Below are positions 41,073 through 50,700 of a stretch of 64,000 bases of DNA, one piece after another (the stretch's first letter is position 1; each line of letters starts with the position of its first letter). The notes beneath the pieces are model-generated. The model made no database searches. It saw nothing but the letters and a program-made list of their open reading frames with translations, and had not been told where the DNA came from. The DNA is from an uncultured Treponema sp. (GTDB taxonomy: Bacteria > Spirochaetota > Spirochaetia > Treponematales > Treponemataceae): positions 1 to 64,000 of the forward strand of contig CAMOIE010000007.1 of the NCBI GenBank assembly GCA_946615905.1, given 5' to 3'. The position numbers and the translations under genes were made by a program.

Positions 41073-42644
41073 ATGGAAAAAATCGCAATCAGGATACATC
41101 CCGCAGACTCAGTTGCAGTCGCTTTGCAGCCTCTCTCAAAGGGAACAGAAGTGACTCTCGAAGCCTCAGGAAACGCTCCCGAAGTCACTGTAAAACTTGA
41201 GGAAGACATCACCGCTGGACACAAATTCGCCCTCAAGGACATCGCGGCGGAAGAACCTGTAATTAAATACGGCTACCCGATTGGCGCAGCAAAAGAAAAA
41301 ATCGCAAAAGGCCACTGGGTTCACACCCACAACATCCACACTTTGCTCGAAGGTCAGCTTGAATACTCTTATGACGAAAAGGCAGCAAAAGCCGCTTGGG
41401 AAAACTGGAAAAAAGAGACAGAAAGCCTGACAAAAAATATCCCGACAATAAACGTCTACAAACGTGCTGACGGAAAAGTCGGAATTCGCAATGAGATTTG
41501 GATTGTCCCGACAGTCGGCTGCGTAAACAAACTTTCGGAAGTCTTGGCAAATTGGGGAAACAATGAATTCTGCGGCGGAAAGCCCGGTCCCCGTGAAGAA
41601 GGCGGAGTTGAAGGAGTTTTCACTTGGACCCACCCCTACGGATGCTCACAGATGGGTGGAGACAAGGAACAGACTGCTAAAATCCTCGCCGACTTGGTTC
41701 ACCAGCCAAATGCGGGAGGAATTCTCGTCCTTTCACTCGGCTGCGAAGAAAACAACATTCCTTATTTTGAGAAATTCATCAAAGAACGCGGCGACATTGA
41801 CCCAAAACGCGTAAAGTTCATGGTCAGCCAGGAACATGCGGACGAAATCGAAGAAGGTAAAAAGCTCCTCAAGGAACTTGCTGAATATGTCGGTCAGTTC
41901 AAGCGCGAAGAAGCTCCGATTTCAGAGCTGACTCTTGGAATGAAATGCGGCGGTTCTGACGGAATGAGCGGAATCACTGCGAACGCCCTTGTCGGACGTG
42001 TTTGTGACGCTTTGACTGCTATGGGCGGAACGGTAATGCTCACGGAAGTTCCTGAAATGTTTGGTGCCGAACAGATGCTGATGAACCGCTGTATCAATAA
42101 GGAAATTTTCGACAAGACAGTAAATCTTATCAACGGATTCAAAGACTACTACGCACGCCACAATCAGGTTTGCTACGAAAACCCATCACCGGGAAACAAG
42201 GCCGGAGGAATCACGACTTTGGAAGACAAGTCTCTCGGTTGCGTACAGAAAGGCGGTCGTGCCCCGGTTTGCGATGTTCTCAAGTACGGAGAGAGAGTCC
42301 ATACAAAGGGTCTGAACCTCCTGGAAGGACCTGGCAACGACATCGTTTCTACAACTGACTTGACCGGAGCCGGAGCAAACATGATTTTGTTCACAACCGG
42401 ACGCGGAAACCCCATGGGCGCACCAGTTCCGACTGTAAAAGTCGCTACGAACCATCCGTTGGCAACAAAAAAAGCCAACTGGATTGATGTTGATGCAGCC
42501 GAAGTCCTTGAGAATGGTTTTGACGCAACCCGCGACAAGTTCATCAAGCTGATTTGTGACATCGCAAGTGGCCGCAAGATGACAAAGAACGAAATCAACG
42601 GCTACCGCGAAATCGCAATCTTCAAGGACGGAGTTACACTGTAA
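41073..42644 (+). CDS. uxaA: Altronate dehydratase (UxaA family)
   Basis: Dehydrates D-altronate to 2-keto-3-deoxygluconate in galacturonate catabolism. An N-terminal SAF domain (1-95, IRIHPADSVAVALQPL) is followed by the GD_AH catalytic domain with RNEIWIVPTVGCVNKL, THPYGCSQMGGD, LGMKCGGSDGMSGITAN and TTGRGNPMGAP. The length of 523 fits the full fused enzyme. It sits alone with its own ribosome site (TTTGGAGAA), about 1 kb from kduI. The mannonate-like sister enzymes for galactarate have similar motifs, so the exact sugar acid is less sure. Confidence 0.88.
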   Translation: MEKIAIRIHPADSVAVALQPLSKGTEVTLEASGNAPEVTVKLEEDITAGHKFALKDIAAEEPVIKYGYPIGAAKEKIAKGHWVHTHNIHTLLEGQLEYSYDEKAAKAAWENWKKETESLTKNIPTINVYKRADGKVGIRNEIWIVPTVGCVNKLSEVLANWGNNEFCGGKPGPREEGGVEGVFTWTHPYGCSQMGGDKEQTAKILADLVHQPNAGGILVLSLGCEENNIPYFEKFIKERGDIDPKRVKFMVSQEHADEIEEGKKLLKELAEYVGQFKREEAPISELTLGMKCGGSDGMSGITANALVGRVCDALTAMGGTVMLTEVPEMFGAEQMLMNRCINKEIFDKTVNLINGFKDYYARHNQVCYENPSPGNKAGGITTLEDKSLGCVQKGGRAPVCDVLKYGERVHTKGLNLLEGPGNDIVSTTDLTGAGANMILFTTGRGNPMGAPVPTVKVATNHPLATKKANWIDVDAAEVLENGFDATRDKFIKLICDIASGRKMTKNEINGYREIAIFKDGVTL

Positions 42645-42675
42645 GTTCGTCTAAAGATTTTTTTAGATTTTGGAA

Positions 42676-42724
42676 GAAAAAAGAAGGGGCTGTCCAATAA
42701 GTTCGGTTAGCCCCGGCTTTTTTC
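42676..42724. terminator. Bidirectional terminator between uxaA and the lipid kinase gene
   Basis: GAAAAAAG (42676-42683) and GGGGCT (42686-42691) pair with AGCCCC (42709-42714) and CTTTTTTC (42717-42724). The T-rich arms on both strands allow termination of both convergent genes. Confidence 0.85.
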
Positions 42725-42748
42725 TTTGGATGACGAAAGATTTTACAT

Positions 42749-43687
42749 TCAACTTAAAACCGTCAGAATCTTAGGCAGAATTTCAATTTTTGCTGATTTT
42801 ATCCCTGTAAAGGATTCCCCGTCTGTGTGAAGTGTTTGAGGACTTGCAAATTCAATTTCCATTGAGCGACAGTCAATTTGTGTAATGTGCTTGTCAGAAT
42901 TCTGCTTGCCCGCAAGAATTTTTGGGAAAAGTCCGAAAGCCTGAAAAGTCGTTACTTCGCTCGCTATTCCGACAGTCAAAAGACCATCATCATTTTTTGC
43001 GCCAGGAGCCATTTGAATTCCGCCACCTTCTGTGTGACAATTCATAAAGGCTAAATAAAAAACGTCTTTCATGAATCTTTTTTCATTTCCGTCAACTAAC
43101 AAACTAACGTTAGTTTTTTCAAGACTAAGCAAAGTTGAGACTGATGCCGTAAAATAAATGAATTTTCCCAAGCCGAGCTTATTCATCAATTTTTTGCTTT
43201 TTGAAAGGTCTGCTTTGCGGCCGATAATCGCATCCATTCCGATTCCGCAGGAAATTCCAAAAATTTTTGTCTGTTCTTTTATACCATGTTCGCCTGATTT
43301 AAAAGTTACACGACCTAAATCGATTGAGTGCCCTGAACCACAGGATAAGATTCTTTCAAGAGCTTTTCTATAGTTTTTCGGACTTCCGATACCGCGTGCA
43401 AAATCATTTCCGCTACCGGTCGGTAGTACGCCGAATTTTAATTTTGAGAAGTCAGGAATTCCGTTCAAGACTGCATTTATTGTACCGTCACCGCCCAAAA
43501 CAACCAGTCTTGCATCTTTGTCGCCAGAAGCACAAAGAGATTGACAAATCGAAGCTGCTTGGGCATTTGTAGAGGATTTCCAATAATTGTACGAAATGCC
43601 ACGGTCTTGGAGAATCTTTTCGATTTTCGGCCAAAGCTTTACAGCCCGGCCTCCGCCACCGTGGTCTGAAATTAAAAAGTAATACAA
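42749..43687 (-). CDS. Diacylglycerol/lipid kinase family protein
   Basis: The catalytic domain of the DAGK family is intact: VVLGGDGTINAVLNG (near 62) and GVLPTGSGNDFARG (near 88), with the C-terminal DGLLTV region. It phosphorylates a lipid alcohol such as diacylglycerol; YegS-like by length (312). The start appears to be TTG (first residues YYFLISDHGGGG), because the N-terminal strand is conserved and no ATG fits. It follows kduI by 23 bases and may be read with it. Confidence 0.87.
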   Translation of the reverse strand: MYYFLISDHGGGGRAVKLWPKIEKILQDRGISYNYWKSSTNAQAASICQSLCASGDKDARLVVLGGDGTINAVLNGIPDFSKLKFGVLPTGSGNDFARGIGSPKNYRKALERILSCGSGHSIDLGRVTFKSGEHGIKEQTKIFGISCGIGMDAIIGRKADLSKSKKLMNKLGLGKFIYFTASVSTLLSLEKTNVSLLVDGNEKRFMKDVFYLAFMNCHTEGGGIQMAPGAKNDDGLLTVGIASEVTTFQAFGLFPKILAGKQNSDKHITQIDCRSMEIEFASPQTLHTDGESFTGIKSAKIEILPKILTVLS

Positions 43688-43710
43688 ACTATCGTAAGTT
43701 AGTTAATAGC

Positions 43711-44553
43711 TTATCTTAAGTCCGGAGTCTTGATCCAGTCCTGGTCGGTGTATGTGCGGTTTTCGCCGCCCATTGACCAAATGAAGGTGTAGTTGCTTGT
43801 TCCGCAACCTGAGTGGATTGACCATGACGGATTGATTACAGCCTCATCGTTGTGCATTACGATGTGGCGGGTCTCCTGCGGCTCTCCCATGATGTGGAAA
43901 ACAACCTGGTCTTCCGGGAAGTCAAAATAGAAGTAGACTTCCATGCGGCGCTCGTGTGTGTGGGCCGGCATTGTGTTCCATACTGAACCTGTCTCCAAGT
44001 GGGTCATTCCCATTGAAAGCTGGCAAGTCTCAAGGACATCTGGGTGGATGTACTGGTTGATTGTGCGGTCATTTGACTCTGCCGCTGACCCCATGTGGAT
44101 ATGGTTGGCCTGCTCGTAGGTAATCACGCGGCTAGGATATGAGCAGTGGGCTGGAGTTGAGTTCATATAGAATTTAGCCGGATTTTTCTTGTCCTTGCTT
44201 TCGAGGGTAACGTCTTTTGTACCTGCGCCGAGGTAAAGGGCATCATAATGCTTTACTTCGTAAGTTTTTCCGTCAGCGACAACTACGCCGTCTCCACCGA
44301 TGTTAATCATTCCAAGCTCGCGTCTCTGGAGGAAGAAGTCAACGCCGAAGTCCTTCATTGCATCGATGTTTTTGTCGAGCTTTATTTTTTTGCTGACCGG
44401 CATTGCTCCCATTGTAACGATGCGGTCGATGTGGCTGTAAACGGCAGAAACATCGTCAGCTTTGAAAATATTCTGAACGAGAAATTCCTTGCGAACTTCT
44501 TCTGTAGTCATTCTTTTGAACGGCTCTTTTCCTGTTGAATAGCGGATATCCAT
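43711..44553 (-). CDS. kduI: 5-keto-4-deoxyuronate isomerase
   Basis: Isomerises 4-deoxy-L-threo-5-hexosulose uronate, the product of pectate-lyase digestion, to 3-deoxy-D-glycero-2,5-hexodiulosonate. It has the cupin metal site in PAHTHERRMEVYFYF (near 195) and a later conserved His in HIVMHNDEAVINPSWSIHSG. The ATG at 44553 gives MDIRYSTG, 280 residues, with GAGGAG seven bases upstream; an earlier ATG lies before the ribosome site. No kduD is adjacent. Confidence 0.95.
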   Translation of the reverse strand: MDIRYSTGKEPFKRMTTEEVRKEFLVQNIFKADDVSAVYSHIDRIVTMGAMPVSKKIKLDKNIDAMKDFGVDFFLQRRELGMINIGGDGVVVADGKTYEVKHYDALYLGAGTKDVTLESKDKKNPAKFYMNSTPAHCSYPSRVITYEQANHIHMGSAAESNDRTINQYIHPDVLETCQLSMGMTHLETGSVWNTMPAHTHERRMEVYFYFDFPEDQVVFHIMGEPQETRHIVMHNDEAVINPSWSIHSGCGTSNYTFIWSMGGENRTYTDQDWIKTPDLR

Positions 44554-44658
44554 TATCAAGCTCCTCATAAAAAATAATTTAATTATTATAAACTATTGGA
44601 AGGATTTTTTCCACACTCTTAAAATTTTTGATATAAAACGCTACATTTTCTGTCATTG

Positions 44659-44687
44659 TTGGTTTAATTTTTTGATTCCACTATAAT
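44659..44687 (+). promoter_or_regulatory. Promoter of the ketosynthase gene
   Basis: TTGGTT (44659-44664), 17 bases, TATAAT (44682-44687). Unlike the leaderless genes, it leaves a short leader with the ACGGAG ribosome site before ATG at 44710. Confidence 0.5.
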
Positions 44688-44709
44688 GCAATCAATTTAC
44701 GGAGAATTT

Positions 44710-45960
44710 ATGGATTTCAATAGAAAAAACGGACGGAGAGTTGTTGTCACCGGTGGCGGAATCGTAAGTGCGCTTGGAAACGACTGGCCGACCGCTTTAA
44801 AAAGCCTCAAAGCCTGCAAGAATTTTGTAAGATATATGTCGGACTGGGACAAGGATTTTCCCCTTCTGAATACCCGCCTTGCCTGCCCTGTTGATTTTAC
44901 CCTTGATGAGAAAAAGTATCCCCGCAAAAAAATCCGTGGAATGGGGCGCATCTCCGAGATGTCACTTGTAGCGACAGATAAGGCTCTGGAAATTGCAGGT
45001 CTTGCTGACAGCCCGGAGCTTTCTGCCGGACGCACAGGAATCGCATACGGTTCTTCCGTTGGAAGCGTTGACCCTCTTATGGATATGTACGCCATGCTTG
45101 TCGAGCACGATGTCTCAAAAATGGGGTCAACGACTTACATCAAGGCAATGCCCCAGACCTGCGCCTGTAATCTTGAAGTCTACTACCATTTGACAGGCCG
45201 CCTGATTCCCTCAAATACGGCATGTACATCAGGCTCTCTTTCAATCGGCTACGCTTACGAGACTATCCGCTCAGGAATTCAAGACATAATGATTGCCGGA
45301 GGTGCCGAAGAATTCAGCCCGATGGAGACAGCGATTTTTGACACGCTTTTTTCAACTACGACAAAAAACGACACACCTCTTTTGACTCCTGCCGCCTACG
45401 ACAAAAACCGGGACGGTCTTGTAATCGGCGAGGGTGCCGGAACTTTGATTCTTGAGGATTACGAACATGCGGTAAAACGCGGCGCGCACATTTACGCGGA
45501 AATCGCAGGCTTCGGGACAAACACAGACGGAACTCACATAACTTCGCCCAACCGTGCGACTGTCTCAAAGTGCATTCAGCTTGCCCTTGACGATGCGGGA
45601 ATCAGTCCGGACGAAATCGGCTATGTGAACACCCACGGAACGGGAACTTCAACCGGTGATGTCTGTGAGAGCAACGCGACTTATGATGTTTTCAAACGCC
45701 CGGTTCCTGCCAGCACTGTGAAAAATTACATCGGTCATACGCTTGGAGCTTGCGGCGCGATTGAGGCTTATTTGACAATCGGCATGATGAACGAAGGCTG
45801 GTTCCTCCCGAATCTGAACCTCAAAGATCTTGACCCCGACTGCGGCAAACTTGACTACATCACAGGCTCTGGACGGGAAATCAACGCCGAATACGTGATG
45901 TCAAACAATTTTGCTTTCGGTGGAATCAACACATCGCTGATTTTCAAAAAAGTTAATTGA
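44710..45960 (+). CDS. Beta-ketoacyl-ACP synthase (FabF-like), possibly aryl-polyene type
   Basis: Condensing enzyme with complete catalytic triad: Cys in NTACTSGSLS (near 172), His in NTHGTGTSTGD (near 308) and His in NYIGHTLGACGAIE (near 342). It starts RRVVVTGGGIVSALG and ends NNFAFGGINTSLIF. The ATG at 44710 has ACGGAG upstream; an earlier in-frame ATG would precede the ribosome site. It is not in a fatty-acid operon (no acpP, fabD or fabG beside it). It may serve the specialised pathway suggested by the trio at 6-8.6 kb, or be a second FabF. Confidence 0.85.
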   Translation: MDFNRKNGRRVVVTGGGIVSALGNDWPTALKSLKACKNFVRYMSDWDKDFPLLNTRLACPVDFTLDEKKYPRKKIRGMGRISEMSLVATDKALEIAGLADSPELSAGRTGIAYGSSVGSVDPLMDMYAMLVEHDVSKMGSTTYIKAMPQTCACNLEVYYHLTGRLIPSNTACTSGSLSIGYAYETIRSGIQDIMIAGGAEEFSPMETAIFDTLFSTTTKNDTPLLTPAAYDKNRDGLVIGEGAGTLILEDYEHAVKRGAHIYAEIAGFGTNTDGTHITSPNRATVSKCIQLALDDAGISPDEIGYVNTHGTGTSTGDVCESNATYDVFKRPVPASTVKNYIGHTLGACGAIEAYLTIGMMNEGWFLPNLNLKDLDPDCGKLDYITGSGREINAEYVMSNNFAFGGINTSLIFKKVN

Positions 45961-46864
45961 CGATTCCGATTTCCTGAAGCCAAGGCAAAAGGTCTTTGTC
46001 GTTCCAGTGGCTTTCCTGCATGATTTTGGAATTTTCCTTCATGCCGAAACCGTGACCTCCGCGCGGATAAGTCACAAAAACGTGCGGGATGCCTTTTGCG
46101 CTCAGGGCGGAGTCAAGGCGGACTGAATTCTCGTAAATTACAACCGGGTCATCAATACAGGCAAGTATGAATGTCGGCGGCATGTCGTCTGGAATCTGCA
46201 ATTCCATGCTGAATTCGTCTTTTAATTCCTGGCTTGGTTTTCTGCCGATCAGACTTTTCCGCGACCACTTGTGGCCTATGTCGTCCTGCATTGAGACGAC
46301 CGGATAAATTGGCATACAGAAATTCGCCCGCAGACTTTCCTTTGTATGAATCCCGATTGGCTCCAGCTCGTTTACAGTCCTTGCCCCAGCCATTGTGACT
46401 AAATGGCCTCCGGCGGAAAATCCGATTGCCCCGATTTTTTCCTTTTCGATATTGTATTCTTCCGCGTGTTCCCGTATGTGGGCGATTGCCATCTGAAAAT
46501 CCTGAAATTGTGCCGGGTAATGGTGGTCATTATAGGCGACCCTGTAGCGGAGGACAAAGGCTGTGATTCCGAGCGAATTGAACCAGCGGGCCGTTGCAAA
46601 ACCCTCGTGGGGCATTCCGAGATGGTGGTAGCTTCCTCCGGGGCAGATTATCACGGCCGGAGTCTTTTTGTTTGCCGATTTTGCGGAATTTGATTTTTCA
46701 GAATTCGCCGGGCAGACGTATAAAATCGTGTCGCGGACTTGGGTTTCCATTCCGGGAACACCCCGCCAAAGGTAGATTTTTTTGCTGTATTTAGAAGAAG
46801 CTTTTGCGTTGAAGGCGGATAAAATGACTAAAATTGAAAGAAAAATCCTGCGGAATTTGACCAT
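45953..46864 (-). CDS. Secreted alpha/beta hydrolase, acetyl-esterase-like
   Basis: The signal peptide covers about 1-23 (ending AKA), so it is periplasmic or exported. The esterase features are the oxyanion segment VIICPGGSYHHLG (near 73), the nucleophile elbow GFSAGGH (near 150), an Asp in CIDDPVV (near 243) and the catalytic His in GGHGFGM (near 275). It is similar in layout to polysaccharide acetylesterases; next to pectin genes it could deacetylate pectin or xylan oligomers. Its stop overlaps the convergent ketosynthase gene by 8 bases. Confidence 0.78.
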   Translation of the reverse strand: MVKFRRIFLSILVILSAFNAKASSKYSKKIYLWRGVPGMETQVRDTILYVCPANSEKSNSAKSANKKTPAVIICPGGSYHHLGMPHEGFATARWFNSLGITAFVLRYRVAYNDHHYPAQFQDFQMAIAHIREHAEEYNIEKEKIGAIGFSAGGHLVTMAGARTVNELEPIGIHTKESLRANFCMPIYPVVSMQDDIGHKWSRKSLIGRKPSQELKDEFSMELQIPDDMPPTFILACIDDPVVIYENSVRLDSALSAKGIPHVFVTYPRGGHGFGMKENSKIMQESHWNDKDLLPWLQEIGIVN

Positions 46865-47097
46865 AAAAAAATGATAGAAAAAAGTCGGATTTAGGTCAAT
46901 TCAGAAAAAAAGAGCATATTTTATATAAAAATCAACTGAAAAGTTACAAAATCTCGGCATTGTCAAAATACAGTTCTGTATTTTTTCATCTACAACGCAT
47001 AAACTGTACAAGTCCAAAAAATCAATCCAAAGATTTTTTGTATCGATTCTATTACCAAAATGTTTTAAGGGTGAACGATTTTTAGGAGGTTTCACTT
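46865..47097 (+). promoter_or_regulatory. Long upstream region with two terminator-like hairpins
   Basis: AAAATACA/TGTATTTT (46965-46972 and 46977-46984) has a T-run after it. CAAAAAATC/GATTTTTTG (47015-47023 and 47032-47040) forms a second hairpin. Both precede the strong TAGGAGG ribosome site of the small secreted protein gene. They could attenuate its transcription or be operators. I see no known riboswitch. Confidence 0.45.
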
Positions 47098-47592
47098 ATG
47101 AAAAAAATTTTTGCTGCTTTCACTGCAATTCTTATGATGGGAGCCGCTGCATTTGCAGAAGGCTATATCAATGCCGCTGACCTTGACAAAGGTTCTTTCA
47201 CAGCAGACATCAAATGCGAAGACGGATTCGTAATTCATGCGAATTCAGAAAAGAATGTTGAGATTAAATCAGCTGATGCACGCACAGTTGGTGAGGATAC
47301 TTTTACACAGTGCATTAAACTCGGTGGAGCAGGAAAACTTGACTACCGCTCAATTTCTTTCCCTGCAAAAGCTGGCGAAACAGTGACTGTTCAGGGGGTT
47401 TCTTCATCAAAGACAGAAGCTCGTGCAGCTTTGGTTGTAAATGAAGCCGGAGAGACAGTTGCAGAGTTGCCGCTCAAAGCTGACGGAGCTGACGTTTCAA
47501 CAGAGACTTTCAAAGCTCCTGCTGACGGAACATATTATGTATGGTCTAAGAAGTCTGGAATTTACATCTTCCAGATTAAAGTTGGAAAGTAA
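47098..47592 (+). CDS. Small secreted beta-sandwich protein, carbohydrate-binding-like
   Basis: The protein has 164 residues with a signal peptide at about 1-20 (ending AFA). The mature part reads like the beta-sandwich module often attached to pectate lyases of gut bacteria: FTQCIKLGGAGKLDYRSISFP, a TVTVQGVSSS strand, RAALVVNEAGETVAEL, and the ending YYVWSKKSGIYIFQIKVG. Here it stands alone with no catalytic domain. The near-consensus AGGAGG site suggests strong expression. It probably binds pectin or another polysaccharide; that is inference from resemblance and from the PL9 gene directly downstream. Confidence 0.6.
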   Translation: MKKIFAAFTAILMMGAAAFAEGYINAADLDKGSFTADIKCEDGFVIHANSEKNVEIKSADARTVGEDTFTQCIKLGGAGKLDYRSISFPAKAGETVTVQGVSSSKTEARAALVVNEAGETVAELPLKADGADVSTETFKAPADGTYYVWSKKSGIYIFQIKVGK

Positions 47593-47637
47593 GACTAACT
47601 TGAATTTGGATATTATGAAAAATATTTAAATCTCAGC

Positions 47638-47673
47638 AAAACGCAGCCCCCATTTTTTGGAGTCTGCGTTTTT
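47638..47673 (+). terminator. Intrinsic terminator after the small secreted protein gene
   Basis: AAAACGCAG (47638-47646) pairs with CTGCGTTTT (47664-47672), with T's at the end. It separates the two secreted-protein genes. Confidence 0.75.
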
Positions 47674-47706
47674 GTCGTTATATGCAAAAATTACTTTTAA
47701 GGAGAA

Positions 47707-50700
47707 ATGATGAAAAAGTCATTTTTAAGATTCGGACTTTGCGCTGCCCTAGCTCTTTTTTCTTCCGCAGCCCTTTCTGCCCAGTCAGCTTGGGGAGACG
47801 TAAAGCCTGAAATCACAAAAGTTGAGGAAACTGCAAACGCGAATGAAGTTTCTGTTTTGTACAATTTGAAGACGAGCCGTGGCGACAAGGTTACGGTTAA
47901 GATGGATGGAAAGGCTTCATCTTCCAACGTTGCTGGACACACCCGCAAAGATGAAAAACATTCAGAATTCATCCTTACATCTTCTGGAACTTATACTTTC
48001 ACAGTTATTGCCGACCGCAAAGGCGCAATGGTTGAGTCAGCTCCATATAAATTTGTTTATTCTTTGCCGTTGGTAAAGACAAATGTTTCTGCCCTCAACA
48101 AGGGAAATGGAACTGTGGAGGTCAAATGGACTTCTGTTCCTGAGGCCGAGGGCTACGTTCTTTCTTACACAAAAGACGGAAAGACTGAGAAAATGGCGCA
48201 GACAAGTGCTTTGAACGCTGTCCTTACAGGTTTGAAAGCCGGAAGCTATTCAGACATCACCGTTACTGCAGTCCGTGGAAAAGACTCAAAGGCATCCGAC
48301 ACGATGCACAAGCTGATTCGTGATGATGCGGAACGCGAATGGTTCTTTACGGAATATGGTGCTTCTACAGGCCCTGACCGCAACAACTACAAGCTGCTCG
48401 ATTCAAACAACCTCAAAGTCCAGTTGAATTCCTGCATTTATGATTCAAAGACAGGAAATATCGTCACAAAGGGCGGAAAATTCATGGCCTACTTTGACGG
48501 AATTTCTTATTACTACACTGTAATCGATGCGGCAAAAGAAAACTTCACTTTGACGGCTACAGTTCATGTTGACTATCATAACCCGATGGCTGACGGTCAG
48601 GAAGGATTTGGAATTCTCGCTCTTGACGCTTTGGGTGACTCTGGAATTACTGACGTTGTTCATTATACAAACTCAGCCGGAATTATTTCTTGGAAGTACA
48701 CGACTCATGATGCGGCCGGAAATAAAAAGGAAATCAAGGACGGTCTTGGCGCTCGCTTTGTGACAGGAATCACACCGGAAGTTCTTGCCAAGGGTGATAC
48801 TGGAGTTACTACAAATGCAAACTGCGAGGCAAATGCATTCAGCTACGACCAGTCTTCTGATTCAATCAAAACAGGCGACACATTCAGAATTACTCTTAAA
48901 AAGGACAACACTGGCTACCATGCGATTTACAAGCGCGCAATTCCCAGCGAAGATTCCATAGAAGAATACATTCTTTATGACAACAAAAATGAGGAACTTC
49001 GCCAGCAGGACAAGGACCACATTTATTTGGGATTTGTCGTTGCCCGTGGTTGCAATGCCACATTCAGCGATGTTGACCTTAAAATCACTGATCCGAAAAC
49101 AGACCCGAAAGCTATTCCTGAGCCGCCGGTTCTTGTCGCTTTGAATACAGTAATTGACAGTCCGACGACTTGGACAAACAACAAGTACCCGTTTGTATTC
49201 AATGCAAACTCAAATGGAACAATCCATATTGAGACGGCAGATGGAAAAGTTCTTGTAAAAGCTGACAAAGTTTTGGCTTCTACAAAATTCAAGACAAACG
49301 ACTATAAAAAAACTCTCAAAGTCGCTAAAAAAGGCATTACAGACCTTCTTGTGACCTTTACTCCTGAACAGGGATTCAATCCTAATCCGACTGCAAAACG
49401 CAGACATGCGATTGCCCAGTGGAACAAGGAAGGAAATGTTTCCTTCTTGGAAGAAAGCTATAAGCCTGTAACTTTGCAGCAGACTGTAATCGTAAATACT
49501 TATCCTGGAAAAGAAATTTGGGCCGATCCTAATGGAACAGCATTGGGAAAAGGTACAAAAGAAAGTCCTTTGGATATTCAGTCTGCAATTAACTATTGTA
49601 TGCCTGGACAGACTGTTATTCTTAAAGGCGGAACTTACAGACCTAAGCGCAACCTGATATTTGAACGCGGAAACGATGGTACTGCGAAAAAACGCAAGAC
49701 TATTATTGCTGAACCCGGAACTCGCGCAATCATTGATTTGAGAGACTTTACTTCTACAAGAGCTGGTGTTGAACTCTACGGAAATTACTGGACTGTCAAG
49801 AATATTGACATCACCAAGGCCGTAGAAAACGAAAAGGGTATGCAGATTTACGGAAGCTACAATATTCTTGAATCTGTAGACGCTTACTTGAATGGTGATA
49901 CAGGTATTCAAATTGCCGGACGTGCTTCTGAACCTTTTGACAAATGGCCGAGCCACAACTTGATTTATGCCTGTGAGTCATTCGGAAATGCTGACCCTGC
50001 TGACAACAATGCTGACGGTTTTGCCGCAAAACTCACTTGTGGTGAAGGAAATATATTCCGTAACTGTGTTGCCCACCACAACGTTGATGATGGATGGGAC
50101 TTGTACGCAAAGACAGAAACAGGCCCGATTGGTGTTGTTCTTGTTGAAAACTGTATCGCTTACGGAAACGGAAAACGCCTTGACGGCAGTGGAAAAGGCG
50201 ACGGAAACGGATTCAAACTCGGTGGAGAAGGAATTGCTGTTCCTCACAAAATCGTAAATTCTATTTCATTTGGAAATACTTTGAACGGAATCACAACAAA
50301 CTCTAACCCTGCTTTGATTGTTGAGAAATGTACTGTTTACGGAAACGCTTCTTACAACATTACATTGTACGGAAAGGGCAAACTTACAGCCCAATTCCCG
50401 CGCACATTCAAGGCAAGTGGAGTTCTCTCATTGAATGGCGGTTCAGCTGACACTGTTGACGAGCGTTTGAAGAATTCAATCGATGCTGGAGTCTCTTATC
50501 CTGAAATTGTTTCTGATGACAACTACTTGTGGAATGGGGCCCAGTCAGTTAACAAAGCTGGCACAATCGTCAAAGATGATGTATTTGTAAGCGTTGATTA
50601 CAAGGACTGGTTAAGTGGTTATAAGGCTGACGGAAAGTCTTTCAACCGTTTGCCCCGCGAAAACGGAAAATTCAATCTTGGCGATTTGTTCAAGAGAACT

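Noticed and set aside
49210-49956. 248-codon ORF antisense to the pectate lyase gene
   Set aside because: No ribosome site, no motif, and it lies fully inside a strongly supported coding region.
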